The notes below the pieces were generated by a model, which was given only the letters and a program-made list of their open reading frames with translations, was not told where the DNA came from and did no database searches. Below, in pieces: positions 1 through 9,864 of a DNA stretch of 64,000 nucleotides. The stretch's first letter is position 1. Every line of letters begins with the position of its first letter. The position numbers were made by a program, and so were the translations under genes. The stretch is from Stenotrophomonas maltophilia D457 (GTDB taxonomy: Bacteria > Pseudomonadota > Gammaproteobacteria > Xanthomonadales > Xanthomonadaceae), in the NCBI RefSeq assembly GCF_000284595.1, contig NC_017671.1, forward strand, positions 1,831,001 to 1,895,000, read 5' to 3'.

Positions 1-146
1 TGGCCATGCGTGAGCGCATCGGTGGGTTGCTGCAGCTGCCGCTGGACGCGGTCAGCGTCAAGGCCACCACCTCGGAGAAGCTGGGCTTCACCGGCCGTGG
101 TGAAGGCATCGCCGCGCAGGCGGTCGTGTTGCTGGTGGCGGCATGA
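1..146 (+). CDS. ispF: IspF C-terminal end (partial): 2-C-methyl-D-erythritol 2,4-cyclodiphosphate synthase
   Basis: Only the last 48 or so codons are present; the gene starts before the window. The reading frame ends in a TGA at 144-146 and contains the signature C-terminal stretch [19 protein letters not shown] followed by [10 protein letters not shown], typical of IspF, the MEP-pathway enzyme that cyclises CDP-ME-2-phosphate with loss of CMP. The [16 protein letters not shown] segment belongs to the nucleotide-binding end of the trimer. The stop overlaps the truD start (ATGA), and ispF-truD-surE-pcm-nlpD is a classical gammaproteobacterial order, which supports the call. Confidence 0.9.
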   Translation, partial: AMRERIGGLLQLPLDAVSVKATTSEKLGFTGRGEGIAAQAVVLLVAA

Positions 147-1174
147 TCCCGCTGCCGTTGGCGTTTGGTGCGCCGTTGTTGACGGCGCGCATCCGCACCA
201 CGCCGGACGATTTCCAGGTGGATGAACTGCCGGCGTTCGAGGCGAGCGGTGAAGGCGAGCATCTGCTGCTGCACATCCGCAAGCGCGGCGCCAACACCGT
301 GCATGTGGCCAAGGTGCTGGCAAAATGGGCGGGCCTGCCGGAAATGGCGGTGAGTTACGCCGGCATGAAAGACCGTCACGCGGTCACCACCCAGCGTTTC
401 AGCGTGCACCTGCCCAAGCGCATTGCGCCGGACCTGGCCGAGTTGGCCAGTGACGAAATCGAAGTCATCGAGGCAACCTGGCACAACCGCAAGCTGCAGC
501 GCGGCGCACTGGCCGGCAACCGCTTCAAGCTGGTGCTGCGCGAGGTGCAGGGCGATCCCGCCGCGATCAGCGAGCGCCTGCAGCAGATTGCCGCGCGCGG
601 CCTGCCGAACTGGTTTGGTGAACAGCGTTTCGGCCGCGACGGTGGCAACGTGCCGGCTGCACTGGCGATGTTCGGTGGCCGCCGCATGCGCAAGGACCAG
701 CGTTCGCTGCTGCTCTCTGCAGCCCGTTCGGCGCTGTTCAACCGCGTGCTGGCCGCGCGCGTGGAGCAGGGCAGCTGGGACCAGCCGCTCGATGGCGAAG
801 TCTGGATGCTCGATGGCAGTCGCAGCGTGTTCGGCCCCGAGCCGTACACGGATGTGCTGGCCGAGCGGCTGGCGCGTTTCGACATCCATCCCAGCGCGCC
901 GTTGTGGGGCGAAGGCGAGCTGCGCAGTGCCGACGCGGCACGTGAGCTGGAGCTGGCCGCGCTGGACGACGACGAGTCGAAAGCACTGCGGGCCGGCCTG
1001 GAAGACGCGCGCCTGAAGCAGGAGCGCCGCGCGTTGCGCCTGCGTCCGGCGCTGCTGCAGCACCAGTGGCTGGCCGACGACGTGCTGGAACTGTCGTTCG
1101 CGTTGCCGCCAGGCTGCTACGCCACCGCCGTGCTGCACGAACTCGGCCCCGTCGAAGACGCCTCGCAGGCCTGA
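143..1174 (+). CDS. truD: tRNA pseudouridine(13) synthase TruD
   Basis: A 343-residue protein of normal TruD length. It isomerises U13 of tRNA-Glu to pseudouridine. The conserved segment [20 protein letters not shown] near residue 73 carries the catalytic Asp, and the [14 protein letters not shown] motif near residue 155 is diagnostic of the TruD family. The ATG overlaps the ispF stop by four bases, so the two are probably translationally coupled. The TGA at 1172-1174 falls inside the first bases (CTGACAG) of a long perfect palindrome that separates truD from the convergent smr gene. Confidence 0.95.
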   Translation: MIPLPLAFGAPLLTARIRTTPDDFQVDELPAFEASGEGEHLLLHIRKRGANTVHVAKVLAKWAGLPEMAVSYAGMKDRHAVTTQRFSVHLPKRIAPDLAELASDEIEVIEATWHNRKLQRGALAGNRFKLVLREVQGDPAAISERLQQIAARGLPNWFGEQRFGRDGGNVPAALAMFGGRRMRKDQRSLLLSAARSALFNRVLAARVEQGSWDQPLDGEVWMLDGSRSVFGPEPYTDVLAERLARFDIHPSAPLWGEGELRSADAARELELAALDDDESKALRAGLEDARLKQERRALRLRPALLQHQWLADDVLELSFALPPGCYATAVLHELGPVEDASQA

Positions 1175-1179
1175 CAGAA

Positions 1180-1244
1180 AAAAGGGGACGGAGGGAATTA
1201 AGTCGTTTGTGGCACAAACGACTTAATTCCCTCCGTCCCCTTTT
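1180..1244. repeat. Perfect 32-bp-arm palindrome, GGGGACGGAGG family
   Basis: The left arm at 1180-1211 begins AAAAGGGGACGGAGGGAATT, and its exact reverse complement lies at 1213-1244 with one base between. It fills the whole gap between two convergent genes and touches both stop codons. A second copy with covarying arms is at 42378-42455. It could act as a bidirectional terminator, since the arms end in A or T runs, but the arms are longer than usual for that. Confidence 0.85.
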
Positions 1245-1783
1245 CAACGCCGCGCCAGCAGCACCAGTACCGCGCCGGTGCCGCCTTGTCCGGTCGGTGC
1301 CGAATGGAATGCCAGCACGTCGTTGCGCAGCCGCAGCAGGCGATCGACCAGGTTCTTCAGCACCGGTGCGCCGCCATCGGACTGCAGTCCCTTGCCGTGG
1401 ATGATGCGCACGCAGCCGTACTCGTGTGCATGCGCTTCCAGCAGGAACTGGCGCAGCAGGGCTTCGGCCTGTGCGGCGGTGGCGCCGTGCAGATCCAGTT
1501 CGTCCTGCACCGAGTACTGGCCGCGCTTGAGGCGCTGGAACAGGCGTGGTGGCAGGTTGTCGCGTCGATAGCTGGCCACGTCGCCGGCTTCCAGTGGCGC
1601 ACTGTCGCGCAGCAGCCGGGCGAACTCGCCGGCCGCTTCGGCCTCGTCACGTTCGGCCATGCGCGCACGCGGTTTCGGCCGGGGCGCGGCAGGTGCCGGC
1701 TCGGCATCCTTGCGCAGCGGCTTCACTTCGCCGATGGCCGCACGGAACAAGGCGGCCGGATCTTCGTCATCAGGGTGCGACAT
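1244..1783 (-). CDS. Smr-domain (MutS2-type) endonuclease-like protein
   Basis: A 179-residue protein if translation starts at the ATG read from 1783 (MSHPDDEDPAALFR...); an upstream in-frame extension to 1942 has no family resemblance. Residues about 85-179 form an Smr domain: the LDLHGATAAQAEALLRQFL motif (DLHG) and the later RIIHGKG (HGKG, usually HGxG) are the family signatures. Stand-alone Smr proteins (YdaL/SmrA type) are nicking endonucleases or RNA nucleases; the substrate here is unknown. The charged, proline-rich N-terminal third looks disordered. Its 3' end abuts the 1180-1244 palindrome. Confidence 0.85.
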   Translation of the reverse strand: MSHPDDEDPAALFRAAIGEVKPLRKDAEPAPAAPRPKPRARMAERDEAEAAGEFARLLRDSAPLEAGDVASYRRDNLPPRLFQRLKRGQYSVQDELDLHGATAAQAEALLRQFLLEAHAHEYGCVRIIHGKGLQSDGGAPVLKNLVDRLLRLRNDVLAFHSAPTGQGGTGAVLVLLARR

Positions 1784-1992
1784 GCGCACAGGGTAAACCG
1801 CCGGCGCAGGTCTGCCTATGACGGTTCGATGTCGGCCGTGACCGCTGACAGGGTAGGACCGGCGGCCCGCATGCGGCACAATAGACGATGCCCTTGCAGG
1901 GTCGACCGCTTCCGCAGGGGAGCGCGACGGTCCCGCCCACACTGCACGGTGATGGAATCGAATTCTTGGAAAATCAAGCGGTTAAATCGAAG

Positions 1993-2772
1993 ATGCGAAT
2001 CCTGGTCAGCAATGACGATGGTGTCGACGCCGCAGGCATCCGGATGCTTGCCGCGGTCCTGCGCGAGGCCGGTCACGAAGTCACGGTGGTTGCGCCCGAC
2101 CGCGATCGCTCCGGCGCCAGCAACTCGCTGACCCTGGACCTGCCGATCCGGCTCAAGCGCATCGACCATTACACCGTTTCGGTGGCCGGTACACCCACCG
2201 ACTGCGTGCACCTGGCGCTGACCGGCCTGCTTGAATTCGAGCCTGACATTGTCGTGTCCGGCATCAACAACGCTGCCAACCTCGGCGACGACGTGATCTA
2301 TTCCGGCACCGTCTCGGCGGCGATGGAAGGTCGCTTCCTCGGCCTGCCGGCGGTGGCGGTCTCGCTGGTCAGCCGCAACCACGATCCGAAGCACTTCGAG
2401 ACCGCCGCGCGTGCTGCGGTGGAGATTGTCGCCCGGCTCAAGGCCGATCCGCTGCCGGCCGACACCATCCTCAACGTCAACGTGCCGGACCTGCCGTGGA
2501 GCGAGGTCAAGGGCTTCGAGGTCACCCGCCTCGGCAACCGCCATCGTGCCGAAGGCTGCATCGCGCAGAAGGATCCGCGCGGCAACGAGGTGTACTGGAT
2601 CGGCCCTGCCGGCCGTGAGCAGGATTCCGGTCCCGGTACCGATTTCCACGCGGTGCGCACCGGCCACATCTCGATCACCCCGATCCAGGTCGACCTCACC
2701 CGCTACCAGGCGCTGGAGAAGGTCGCCAGCTGGGTCGGCGGCCTCAGCGCCGCGCTGGACCAGCCGGCATGA
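1993..2772 (+). CDS. surE: 5'/3'-nucleotidase SurE
   Basis: A 259-residue cytoplasmic metal-dependent phosphatase that acts on nucleoside 5'- and 3'-monophosphates. It opens with [10 protein letters not shown], the NDDG metal-binding motif that defines the family and fixes the start at 1993. Further conserved blocks are [25 protein letters not shown], and [19 protein letters not shown], which carries the active-site Asn and Ser/Thr residues. The stop overlaps the ATG of pcm by four bases, the usual surE-pcm arrangement linked to stationary-phase survival. Confidence 0.97.
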   Translation: MRILVSNDDGVDAAGIRMLAAVLREAGHEVTVVAPDRDRSGASNSLTLDLPIRLKRIDHYTVSVAGTPTDCVHLALTGLLEFEPDIVVSGINNAANLGDDVIYSGTVSAAMEGRFLGLPAVAVSLVSRNHDPKHFETAARAAVEIVARLKADPLPADTILNVNVPDLPWSEVKGFEVTRLGNRHRAEGCIAQKDPRGNEVYWIGPAGREQDSGPGTDFHAVRTGHISITPIQVDLTRYQALEKVASWVGGLSAALDQPA

Positions 2773-3446
2773 GCCCACGCCTGCGATTGCAGCCGGAAGC
2801 CGTCGGTATCGGCATGACCTCGCAGCGCGTGCGTGACCGCCTGGTCGACCGCCTGCGCGAAGCCGGCATCGTCGACGAGCCGACCTTGAACGCGATCCGG
2901 GTGGTGCCGCGCCATCTGTTCATCGATGAAGCCCTGGCCTCGCGTGCCTATGAAGACACCGCGCTGCCGATCGGCCATGGCCAGACCATCTCGCAGCCCT
3001 GGGTGGTTGCGCGGATGACCGAGGCAGTGCTGCAGGTCTCGCCGAAGCGGGTGCTGGAAGTCGGCACCGGTTCCGGTTACCAGGCCGCCATCCTTGGCGC
3101 GTTGGGCCTGGAGGTCTACACCGTGGAGCGCATTGGTGATCTGCTGCGCCAGGCCCGCAAGCGCTTCCGTGCGCTGGGCATGAACATCCGCACCAAGCAC
3201 GACGACGGCCGCGTCGGCTGGGCCGAGCACGGCCCGTTCGATGCCATCGTGGTCACTGCGGCGGCGCCGGCACTGGTCGACGCCCTGATCGAGCAGCTGG
3301 CCGAAGGCGGCCGCCTGGTGGCGCCGGTCGGTGGCCCTGGGGCGCAGTCGCTGGTACAGCTGGACCGCAAGGCCGACGGCAGCATCGAACAACACGTGCT
3401 GGCGCCGGTCACGTTCGTGCCGCTGCTGTCTGGCATGCTCGACTAA
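2769..3446 (+). CDS. pcm: Protein-L-isoaspartate O-methyltransferase
   Basis: A 225-residue AdoMet-dependent enzyme that methylates L-isoaspartyl residues in aged proteins to start their repair. The AdoMet motif [16 protein letters not shown] is at about residues 97-112, with [32 protein letters not shown] upstream of it (substrate-binding strand) and the terminal VTFVPLL block. It overlaps surE by four bases and is followed after 18 bases by the membrane-protein gene at 3465, so surE-pcm-yqaA-nlpD probably form one transcript. Confidence 0.96.
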   Translation: MSPRLRLQPEAVGIGMTSQRVRDRLVDRLREAGIVDEPTLNAIRVVPRHLFIDEALASRAYEDTALPIGHGQTISQPWVVARMTEAVLQVSPKRVLEVGTGSGYQAAILGALGLEVYTVERIGDLLRQARKRFRALGMNIRTKHDDGRVGWAEHGPFDAIVVTAAAPALVDALIEQLAEGGRLVAPVGGPGAQSLVQLDRKADGSIEQHVLAPVTFVPLLSGMLD

Positions 3447-3464
3447 TCCACGGAGCAGGGTTGC

Positions 3465-4079
3465 ATGAAGATTTTCGGGCCGCTGTACGAGCGGGCGATG
3501 AAGTGGGCGGCGCACGAACGCGCGCCGACCTACCTGACGGTGTTGAGCTTCTTCGAGGCGATCATCTTCCCGGTGATGCCGGAGGTGATGCTGGCGCCGA
3601 TGTGCGTGGCCCAGCCCAAGCGCGGCTGGTGGTTTGCCACCCTCAGCCTGGCCGGCTCGATGGTCGGTGCGCTGGTCGGCTACGCGCTGGGTCACTACGC
3701 TTTCGAGGCGATCAAGCCGCTGTTTGAAGTGCTGGGCATGCTGCCGGCGATCGAGCAGGGCATCACCACCGTGCAGGCGAAGATGGCCGAATCGCCGTGG
3801 GCGGTGTTCACCTTCCTGGTGCTGGGCGGCTTCATGCCCATCCCGATGAAGGTCTTCACGTGGGCATCGGGTATCGTCGGCGTACCGATGCCGCAGTACC
3901 TGTTGAGCATGCTGATCGGTCGCGGCAAGCGCGTGTTCGTGCTGGCTGCGGTCATCCGTATCGGTGGTGCGCGTGCTGAAGCGGCACTGCGTCGCTGGAT
4001 TGAACCGCTGGGCTGGATCGCCACCGCGTTGGTGGTGGTGCTGATCGCCTGGCTTGTATGGAGGTCGAAGTTCGCATGA
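3465..4079 (+). CDS. YqaA/DedA-like (VTT-domain) inner-membrane protein
   Basis: A 204-residue integral membrane protein resembling YqaA, a small branch of the DedA/VTT superfamily implicated in lipid scrambling and membrane homeostasis. Visible are the family-like segment FFEAIIFPVMPEVMLAP (acidic and proline residues within a membrane segment), a hydrophobic stretch LAGSMVGALVGYALGHYAF, the central FMPIPMKVFTWASGIVGVP, and a C-terminal anchor IATALVVVLIAWLVW. It sits between pcm and nlpD, as in other Xanthomonadaceae as far as I recall, and its stop overlaps the nlpD start (ATGA). The specific substrate is unknown. Confidence 0.85.
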   Translation: MKIFGPLYERAMKWAAHERAPTYLTVLSFFEAIIFPVMPEVMLAPMCVAQPKRGWWFATLSLAGSMVGALVGYALGHYAFEAIKPLFEVLGMLPAIEQGITTVQAKMAESPWAVFTFLVLGGFMPIPMKVFTWASGIVGVPMPQYLLSMLIGRGKRVFVLAAVIRIGGARAEAALRRWIEPLGWIATALVVVLIAWLVWRSKFA

Positions 4080-4861
4080 GTCCTGATCGTCTGAGCAAGG
4101 GAGTGCGCATCGGCGCGCTGGCGTTGCTGGTTTCCACCCTGGCCGCCTGCGGCACCGCCACTGTGGTTCGTCCTGGTGGGGGCAGCACCGGTGGTGGCGT
4201 GACCACGCCGAAGACCTCGGTGCCCAAGCCCGGGCAGACCGTGGTGGTGCGCAAGGGCGACACCATCTATGCGCTGGCCCGCATCCATGACATCACCCCG
4301 GCCGACCTGATTGCCTGGAACAGCCTGGACAACCCCTCGACCATCCATCCGGGGCAGGTGATCCGGCTGTATCCGGCCGGTGCCAGCGGCGGCCGCACGC
4401 CGACCACGGTGGTCACCGCGCCGCGCCCGGGCGGCAGCAGCGCCGGCAGCACGGCGCCAACTCCGGCGCCGGTTGGTCCGGTGAAGAGCAACATCGCCTG
4501 GCGCTGGCCGGCCGACGGCGCGATCGTCGGCCGCTACGTTGCCGGCGATGCGACCAAGCAGGGCGTGGACATCGCCGGTACCAGCGGCCAGCCGGTCAGG
4601 GCCACCGCCAACGGTGTGGTGGTGTACTCCGGCGCCGGCCTGGTCGGCTACGGCGAGCTGATCATCATCAAGCACAGCGACCAGTGGCTGTCGGCCTATG
4701 GCCACAACCGCAAGCGCCTGGTGAATGAGGGGCAGAGCGTGAAGGCCGGTGAGCAGATCGCCGAGATGGGCCGCACCGGTGCGAACCGCGACATGGTCCA
4801 CTTCGAGATCCGCTACAACGGCAAGCCGGTCGACCCGCAGCAGTACCTGCCGGCGCGCTGA
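4076..4861 (+). CDS. nlpD: NlpD-like LysM / degenerate LytM (M23) lipoprotein
   Basis: A 261-residue outer-membrane lipoprotein. It has a signal peptide with lipobox LAAC near residue 25, a LysM peptidoglycan-binding domain (VVRKGDTIYALARIHDITPAD... about 62-105), a Pro/Thr/Gly linker, and a C-terminal M23/LytM fold (about 150-261). The zinc ligands of active M23 peptidases are altered: HxGxD is replaced by KQGVDIAG and the HxH position reads MVHFEIR after AYGHN. This fits NlpD/EnvC-type amidase activators rather than an enzyme. The start at 4076 is chosen because it overlaps the preceding stop and gives a complete lipoprotein signal. rpoS, which follows nlpD in enterics, is absent. Confidence 0.92.
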   Translation: MSPDRLSKGVRIGALALLVSTLAACGTATVVRPGGGSTGGGVTTPKTSVPKPGQTVVVRKGDTIYALARIHDITPADLIAWNSLDNPSTIHPGQVIRLYPAGASGGRTPTTVVTAPRPGGSSAGSTAPTPAPVGPVKSNIAWRWPADGAIVGRYVAGDATKQGVDIAGTSGQPVRATANGVVVYSGAGLVGYGELIIIKHSDQWLSAYGHNRKRLVNEGQSVKAGEQIAEMGRTGANRDMVHFEIRYNGKPVDPQQYLPAR

Positions 4862-4892
4862 TCGTCGATTCATAATCCGGGCGGATCCCCGG

Positions 4893-4911
4893 CCCGGCGC
4901 AGCGCGCCGGG
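4893..4911. terminator. GC-rich hairpin downstream of nlpD
   Basis: CCCGGCGC and GCGCCGGG pair across a 3-base loop, 31 bases after the nlpD stop. There is no T-run, so it may only stabilise mRNA or act as a weak terminator. Confidence 0.4.
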
Positions 4912-4959
4912 CGTTCGCCGACGGTGCGGCCCATGGGCCGCAAACACCGCCGGCTCACC

Positions 4960-5010
4960 CGCTACAACGGCAAGCCGGTCGACCCGCAGCAATACCTGCC
5001 GGCGCGCTGA
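4960..5010 (+). repeat. Duplicated 51-bp tail of nlpD
   Basis: These 51 bases repeat the last 51 bases of nlpD (4811-4861), including the stop codon, with a single mismatch (CAGCAG to CAGCAA, synonymous for Gln). The distance between copies is 149 bp. No start codon or upstream coding sequence accompanies the copy, so it is a non-coding scar of a local duplication or of a deletion between two nlpD copies. The rest of 4862-5199 shows the hairpin at 4893 and a degenerate SMAG-like hairpin at about 5058-5083. Confidence 0.9.
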
Positions 5011-5199
5011 GGCAGTGGGATCAGGTGGCGCCGGGCAATGCTCGGCGTTCCCGACCTGTAGCGTCGAGCCATGCTCCACTCGCTGTACGCTGGCCGCCGT
5101 GGGTGGCCGTTTGCGACCTTGAGTGGCACATCTCAAGCTTCCCGACAAGCCAGGGAAGCGGCATGCTTCAACGGAACCAGCCTCCCGATCCGGTGCCGC

Positions 5200-5688
5200 A
5201 TGTCTCGCCCAACAGCCCTTTTCGCGCTGCTCATCGTCGCGCCGTTGGCGACCGCCGCCAGCGATCCACGTGACGTGGTCACCCGCCTCTACGACGCCAT
5301 CCAGGCGCCGCAGTCGAACGAAACGGCGATTGCTCCGCTGCTGGGTGATGCCCTCCGCTCAGCCATCGATGCGCAGCGTGCATATGAACAGGCCTGCACC
5401 GCACTGGCCGCGCCCGACGAGAAGCCGCACATGCTCGACCAGAGCCCGTATCTGTTGGCGCCGGACCGGCCGGAGACGATAACGGTGGGAGCGCCCGGAT
5501 CGAGCGGTGACGCCACCTGGGTCCATGTCGACATGGCCCTGGGCGACTATCGCTGGACCGACCGGGTCCTGCTGCAGCGGCAGGGCCCGGACTGGAAGGT
5601 CATGGATATCCGCTGGGGGCAGGGTGGCAACCTGATCGGTCGGCTGCAGGCGTTCTCCGCGTTCCGCTGCACACCTTCGGGCAGCTAG
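5200..5688 (+). CDS. Secreted hypothetical protein, DUF3828-like
   Basis: 162 residues from the ATG at 5200, where a signal peptide begins (MSRPTALFALLIVAPLATAA, cleavage expected after about residue 20). The mature part begins DPRDVVTRLYDAIQAP and ends with WKVMDIRWGQGGNLI, a pattern like periplasmic DUF3828 (NTF2-like) proteins. There are two Cys residues that could pair. It is transcribed alone, after the duplicated nlpD tail and before two convergent minus-strand genes. Function unknown. Confidence 0.65.
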   Translation: MSRPTALFALLIVAPLATAASDPRDVVTRLYDAIQAPQSNETAIAPLLGDALRSAIDAQRAYEQACTALAAPDEKPHMLDQSPYLLAPDRPETITVGAPGSSGDATWVHVDMALGDYRWTDRVLLQRQGPDWKVMDIRWGQGGNLIGRLQAFSAFRCTPSGS

Positions 5689-5715
5689 TGCCCGGGCGCA
5701 CCCGGCGGCTCGAAC

Positions 5716-6090
5716 TCAGCCTTCCAGGATGAAGGCGGCCGCGACCTTGCGGCCTTCGCCGGCCAGAATGTTGAAGGTGCGCGCGGCGGCCGGATTGTTC
5801 ATCACCTCCAGGCCGATGCCACGCGACAGACAGGCGGCCATCACCACCGCGGGCGGGAATACCTGACGGTCTCCCGTGCCGAGCACGATCAGCGCCGGAT
5901 TCAGCGCCAGGATCGGCTCCAGGTCCGCCAACTGCAGCGCGGCGGCACTTGCCACCGGCCAGTGCGTGACCAGTTGGTCCGGGGTGAGGAAGAAACTGCC
6001 GCCCAGCACTTGGTCATTCACCTTGGCCGAGCGGCCATCTGCGGCACGCAGGCTGTAGGCGTAATCCGGCGGTTCGTGGTTCAGCTGCAT
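5716..6090 (-). CDS. Mth938-domain (DUF498/NDUFAF3-like) protein
   Basis: A 124-residue soluble protein of the Mth938/DUF498 family, related to mitochondrial complex I assembly factor NDUFAF3. Family features seen are the N-terminal YAYSLRAADGRS..VNDQVLGGSFFLTPD, the central ALIVLGTGDRQVFPP and the NNPAAARTFNILAGEGRKVAAAF C-terminus. The biochemical activity is not established in bacteria. It is followed on the same strand by nothing obvious and lies just downstream of the yhbY-like gene, 13 bases away, so the two may be co-transcribed. Confidence 0.85.
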   Translation of the reverse strand: MQLNHEPPDYAYSLRAADGRSAKVNDQVLGGSFFLTPDQLVTHWPVASAAALQLADLEPILALNPALIVLGTGDRQVFPPAVVMAACLSRGIGLEVMNNPAAARTFNILAGEGRKVAAAFILEG

Positions 6091-6103
6091 GACGGTAGGA
6101 CGA

Positions 6104-6409
6104 TCAGCCGCGCGGCAGCACGATCTGGCGCTGTTCCTTGCTCGGGCGGTACAGCACCGCGACGTGGCCGATGCGCTGCACCAGCGCGCTTTCGGTGGCT
6201 TCGACGATCTCGCCGATCATCGCGTCACGGGCGTCGCGATCCTCTGCGGCGACCTTCACCTTGACCAGTTCGTGGCGCTCCAGCACTTCGTTCAGCTCAG
6301 CGATGAAGGCTGGGGTCACACCCTTGCCGCCGGTCTGCAGCAGGGCCTTCAGGTCGTGGGCTTGGCCGCGCAGGAAACGGGTCTGGGAGGCGGTCAGGGC
6401 GATGGACAT
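6104..6409 (-). CDS. yhbY: YhbY family CRM-domain RNA-binding protein
   Basis: 101 residues from the ATG read at 6409 (MSIALTASQ...); an ATG four codons upstream is also possible. It is a single CRM domain: LTASQTRFLRGQAHDLKALLQTGGKGVT has the GxxH..K and GKGGVT-like (GGKGVT) signatures, followed by NEVLERHELVKVKV. YhbY binds pre-50S ribosomal particles. It is divergent from rlmE, another 50S-maturation factor, with only 65 bases between them, as in many gammaproteobacteria. Confidence 0.9.
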   Translation of the reverse strand: MSIALTASQTRFLRGQAHDLKALLQTGGKGVTPAFIAELNEVLERHELVKVKVAAEDRDARDAMIGEIVEATESALVQRIGHVAVLYRPSKEQRQIVLPRG

Positions 6410-6474
6410 GCAGGAAAACACGGTTGAATGGGACGATCAGGGTATCATGAGGACCCCATCAGCCCCTATTTTCA

Positions 6475-7107
6475 ATGGCTACCCGCAGCAAAAGCAGCCA
6501 GCGCTGGCTCAAGGAACACTTCTCCGACCCCTTCGTGAAGAAGGCGCAGGCCGAGGGCATGCGCTCGCGCGCCGCCTACAAGCTCGAGGAGCTGCTAGAA
6601 CGTGACCGCCTGCTGAAGCCGCACATGGTGGTGGTCGACCTTGGCGCGGCCCCCGGCGGCTGGTCTCAGCAGGTTCGGAGACAGATCGGGGACACCGGTC
6701 GTGTGCTGGCGCTGGACATCCTGGACATGCCGCCGCTGGCCGGCGTGGAGTTCCTTCATGGTGACTTCAGGGAAGAAGCCGTCCTATCGCAGTTTGAAGC
6801 CATGCTCGGGGATCAGCCGGTAGACCTTGTGCTGTCGGACATGGCCCCCAATAAGAGTGGTGTAGGCGCGGTCGACCAGCCGCGGATGATGCACCTGGCG
6901 GAGCTGGCCCTGGATTTTGCCGACAACCACCTGAAGACCGGTGGGGCGTTCCTGATCAAGCTGTTCCAGGGTGAGGGCTTTGACGACTACGTGCGCGACA
7001 TGCGCCGCCGTTACGACAAGGTCTCCATCCGCAAGCCGGAGGCGTCGCGCAAGCGCTCTCCCGAGGTGTATGCCTTGGGTCAGGGAAAACGCGCCCACAT
7101 GAAGTAA
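6475..7107 (+). CDS. rlmE: 23S rRNA (uridine-2'-O-)-methyltransferase RlmE (FtsJ/RrmJ)
   Basis: A 210-residue AdoMet-dependent methyltransferase for U2552 of 23S rRNA. The [15 protein letters not shown] start, the motif [14 protein letters not shown] (AdoMet binding, about residues 54-67), the catalytic D in [12 protein letters not shown], the K in [12 protein letters not shown] and the E in [14 protein letters not shown] give the K-D-K-E tetrad. It precedes ftsH, the conserved heat-shock pair. Its length equals the Escherichia coli enzyme. Confidence 0.96.
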   Translation: MATRSKSSQRWLKEHFSDPFVKKAQAEGMRSRAAYKLEELLERDRLLKPHMVVVDLGAAPGGWSQQVRRQIGDTGRVLALDILDMPPLAGVEFLHGDFREEAVLSQFEAMLGDQPVDLVLSDMAPNKSGVGAVDQPRMMHLAELALDFADNHLKTGGAFLIKLFQGEGFDDYVRDMRRRYDKVSIRKPEASRKRSPEVYALGQGKRAHMK

Positions 7108-7170
7108 GCTCGCAACGTACGCAAGTTCGACCCCAACGCAACGCCAGCACTGAGAGGAACACCGGAGCCA

Positions 7171-9111
<1,941 letters not shown>

Positions 9112-9137
9112 CGGCCCGCTGCACGTAACGCCAGACG

Positions 9138-9157
9138 AGGCCGGGGAAACCCGGCCT
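9138..9157 (+). terminator. Hairpin terminator after ftsH
   Basis: AGGCCGGG and CCCGGCCT pair across a 4-base loop and are followed by TTGTCGTTT, a weak T-tract. It lies 26 bases past the ftsH stop. Confidence 0.6.
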
Positions 9158-9210
9158 TGTCGTTTCCGGGCCTTCGGCCCCTTCCGAACCGAACTGATGC
9201 TGGAGCCTGC

Positions 9211-9396
9211 ATGTCCGCCCCGAAGCCCGAACCGATTTCCCACACCGCCGAAATGATCATCGCCACCGTGGTCGGCGTGGGCGTAGGGCTGGGCGCCGAC
9301 AACCTGCTGCTGGGCTGCGTGGTGGGTATCGGTGTCGGCATCGTGCTGAGCATCGCCAGAACCCTGTACGTGGACCGCAAGCGCCGCCGCCGTTGA
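9211..9396 (+). CDS. Small two-segment membrane protein, hypothetical
   Basis: 61 residues from the ATG at 9211, preceded by TGGAG. It has a short polar N-terminus, then EMIIATVVGVGVGLGADNLL and LGCVVGIGVGIVLSIARTLYV, two glycine-rich hydrophobic stretches that could cross the membrane, and a basic tail RKRRRR that should stay cytoplasmic. No family is recognised. It lies between the ftsH terminator and a block of palindromic repeats. Confidence 0.6.
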   Translation: MSAPKPEPISHTAEMIIATVVGVGVGLGADNLLLGCVVGIGVGIVLSIARTLYVDRKRRRR

Positions 9397-9399
9397 GGG

Positions 9400-9455
9400 G
9401 TGTCCGCAGGGCTTCGCCCTGCACCCGCGGTAGTGCCGGCCGCTGGCCGGCAACC
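9400..9455. repeat. GCAGGGC hairpin plus SMAG palindrome
   Basis: A short hairpin GCAGGGC-TTC-GCCCTGC (about 9406-9423) leads into GTAGTGCCGGCCGCTGGCCGGCAAC (about 9430-9454). The latter matches the GTAG-ended S. maltophilia SMAG element (a 5' GTAG and a stem of GCCGGCC/GGCCGGC type). The same pair of modules occurs in reverse orientation at 47229-47280. Confidence 0.85.
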
Positions 9456-9490
9456 TCAGCAGCAACAGCAACAGCTGCATTCCGCGATTT

Positions 9491-9592
9491 GGTGGGGCGG
9501 TGTCGGAGGGCGGGGACGCCGTGAACCCATCCATGGGGACTTGGCAGCCGCATCCATGCGGCTGACACCCCGCCCTCCGACACCGCCCCACC
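9491..9592 (+). repeat. Variable-arm hairpin element, copy A
   Basis: Perfect 25-bp arms, 9491-9515 (GGTGGGGCGGTGTCGGAGGG...) and 9568-9592, enclose a 52-base core with CCCATCCATGGGG and GCCGCATCCATGCGGC stem-loops. The left flank is TGCATTCCGCGATTT and the right flank CTCTGACAGATTCCG, both also found in the other copies. It has no coding content. Confidence 0.85.
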
Positions 9593-9613
9593 TCTGACAG
9601 ATTCCGGCCGCTG

Positions 9614-9664
9614 TTGGTAGGTGTCGACCTTGGTCGACACGGTAGATCCACGCCATGCGTGGAT
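9614..9664. repeat. GGTAGGTGTCGACC palindrome pair (SMAG-like)
   Basis: Two adjacent hairpins, GTGTCGACC-TT-GGTCGACAC and ATCCACGC-CAT-GCGTGGAT, sit after a GTAG start. The same double hairpin recurs at 46890-46937, and its first half recurs inverted at 46964-46989. Confidence 0.8.
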
Positions 9665-9692
9665 GAATCTCTGTCAGATATCGAATCAATTC

Positions 9693-9733
9693 GGGGTCAG
9701 ATCCGTTTTCCGTAGGAAAACGGATCTGACCCC
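9693..9733. repeat. GGGGTCAGATCC palindrome, copy 1
   Basis: Perfect 19-bp arms (GGGGTCAGATCCGTTTTCC and its complement) around GTA. Related copies, with one arm base changed together with its partner, are at 49441-49481 and 61154-61194. Confidence 0.85.
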
Positions 9734-9755
9734 ACGCCATCCCTCAGTACACCTG

Positions 9756-9829
9756 CTGTTGCTTCGGCTGTTGCTTCGGCTGTTGCTGTAGCCCGGGCCT
9801 CTGCGGGTGCAGGGCGCCGCCCTGCCGAA
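9756..9829 (-). repeat. Tandem CTGTTGCTTCGG units and GCAGGGC hairpin upstream of folP
   Basis: Two exact 12-bp units (9756-9779) and a third partial unit are followed by a GTGCAGGGC...GCCCTGC hairpin. Read on the minus strand this is the same series (GCAGGGC hairpin, then GCAACAGC units) that begins the repeat block at 9400, so the two ends of this 430-bp block mirror each other. It also forms the leader region immediately before folP. Confidence 0.7.
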
Positions 9830-9864
9830 CTAAACTACCCGCCGTCGTCCCTGCAGGATTGCCC

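Noticed and set aside
4750..5273. Open frame of 174 codons crossing the nlpD end
   Set aside because: Shadow frame of nlpD; low-complexity Arg/Ser/Pro content typical of off-frame high-GC DNA.
9491..9592. Intrinsic terminator as the sole explanation of variable-arm hairpins
   Set aside because: Arms of 23-27 bp with 28-131 base loops and no T-run are unlike intrinsic terminators, and some lie far from gene ends.
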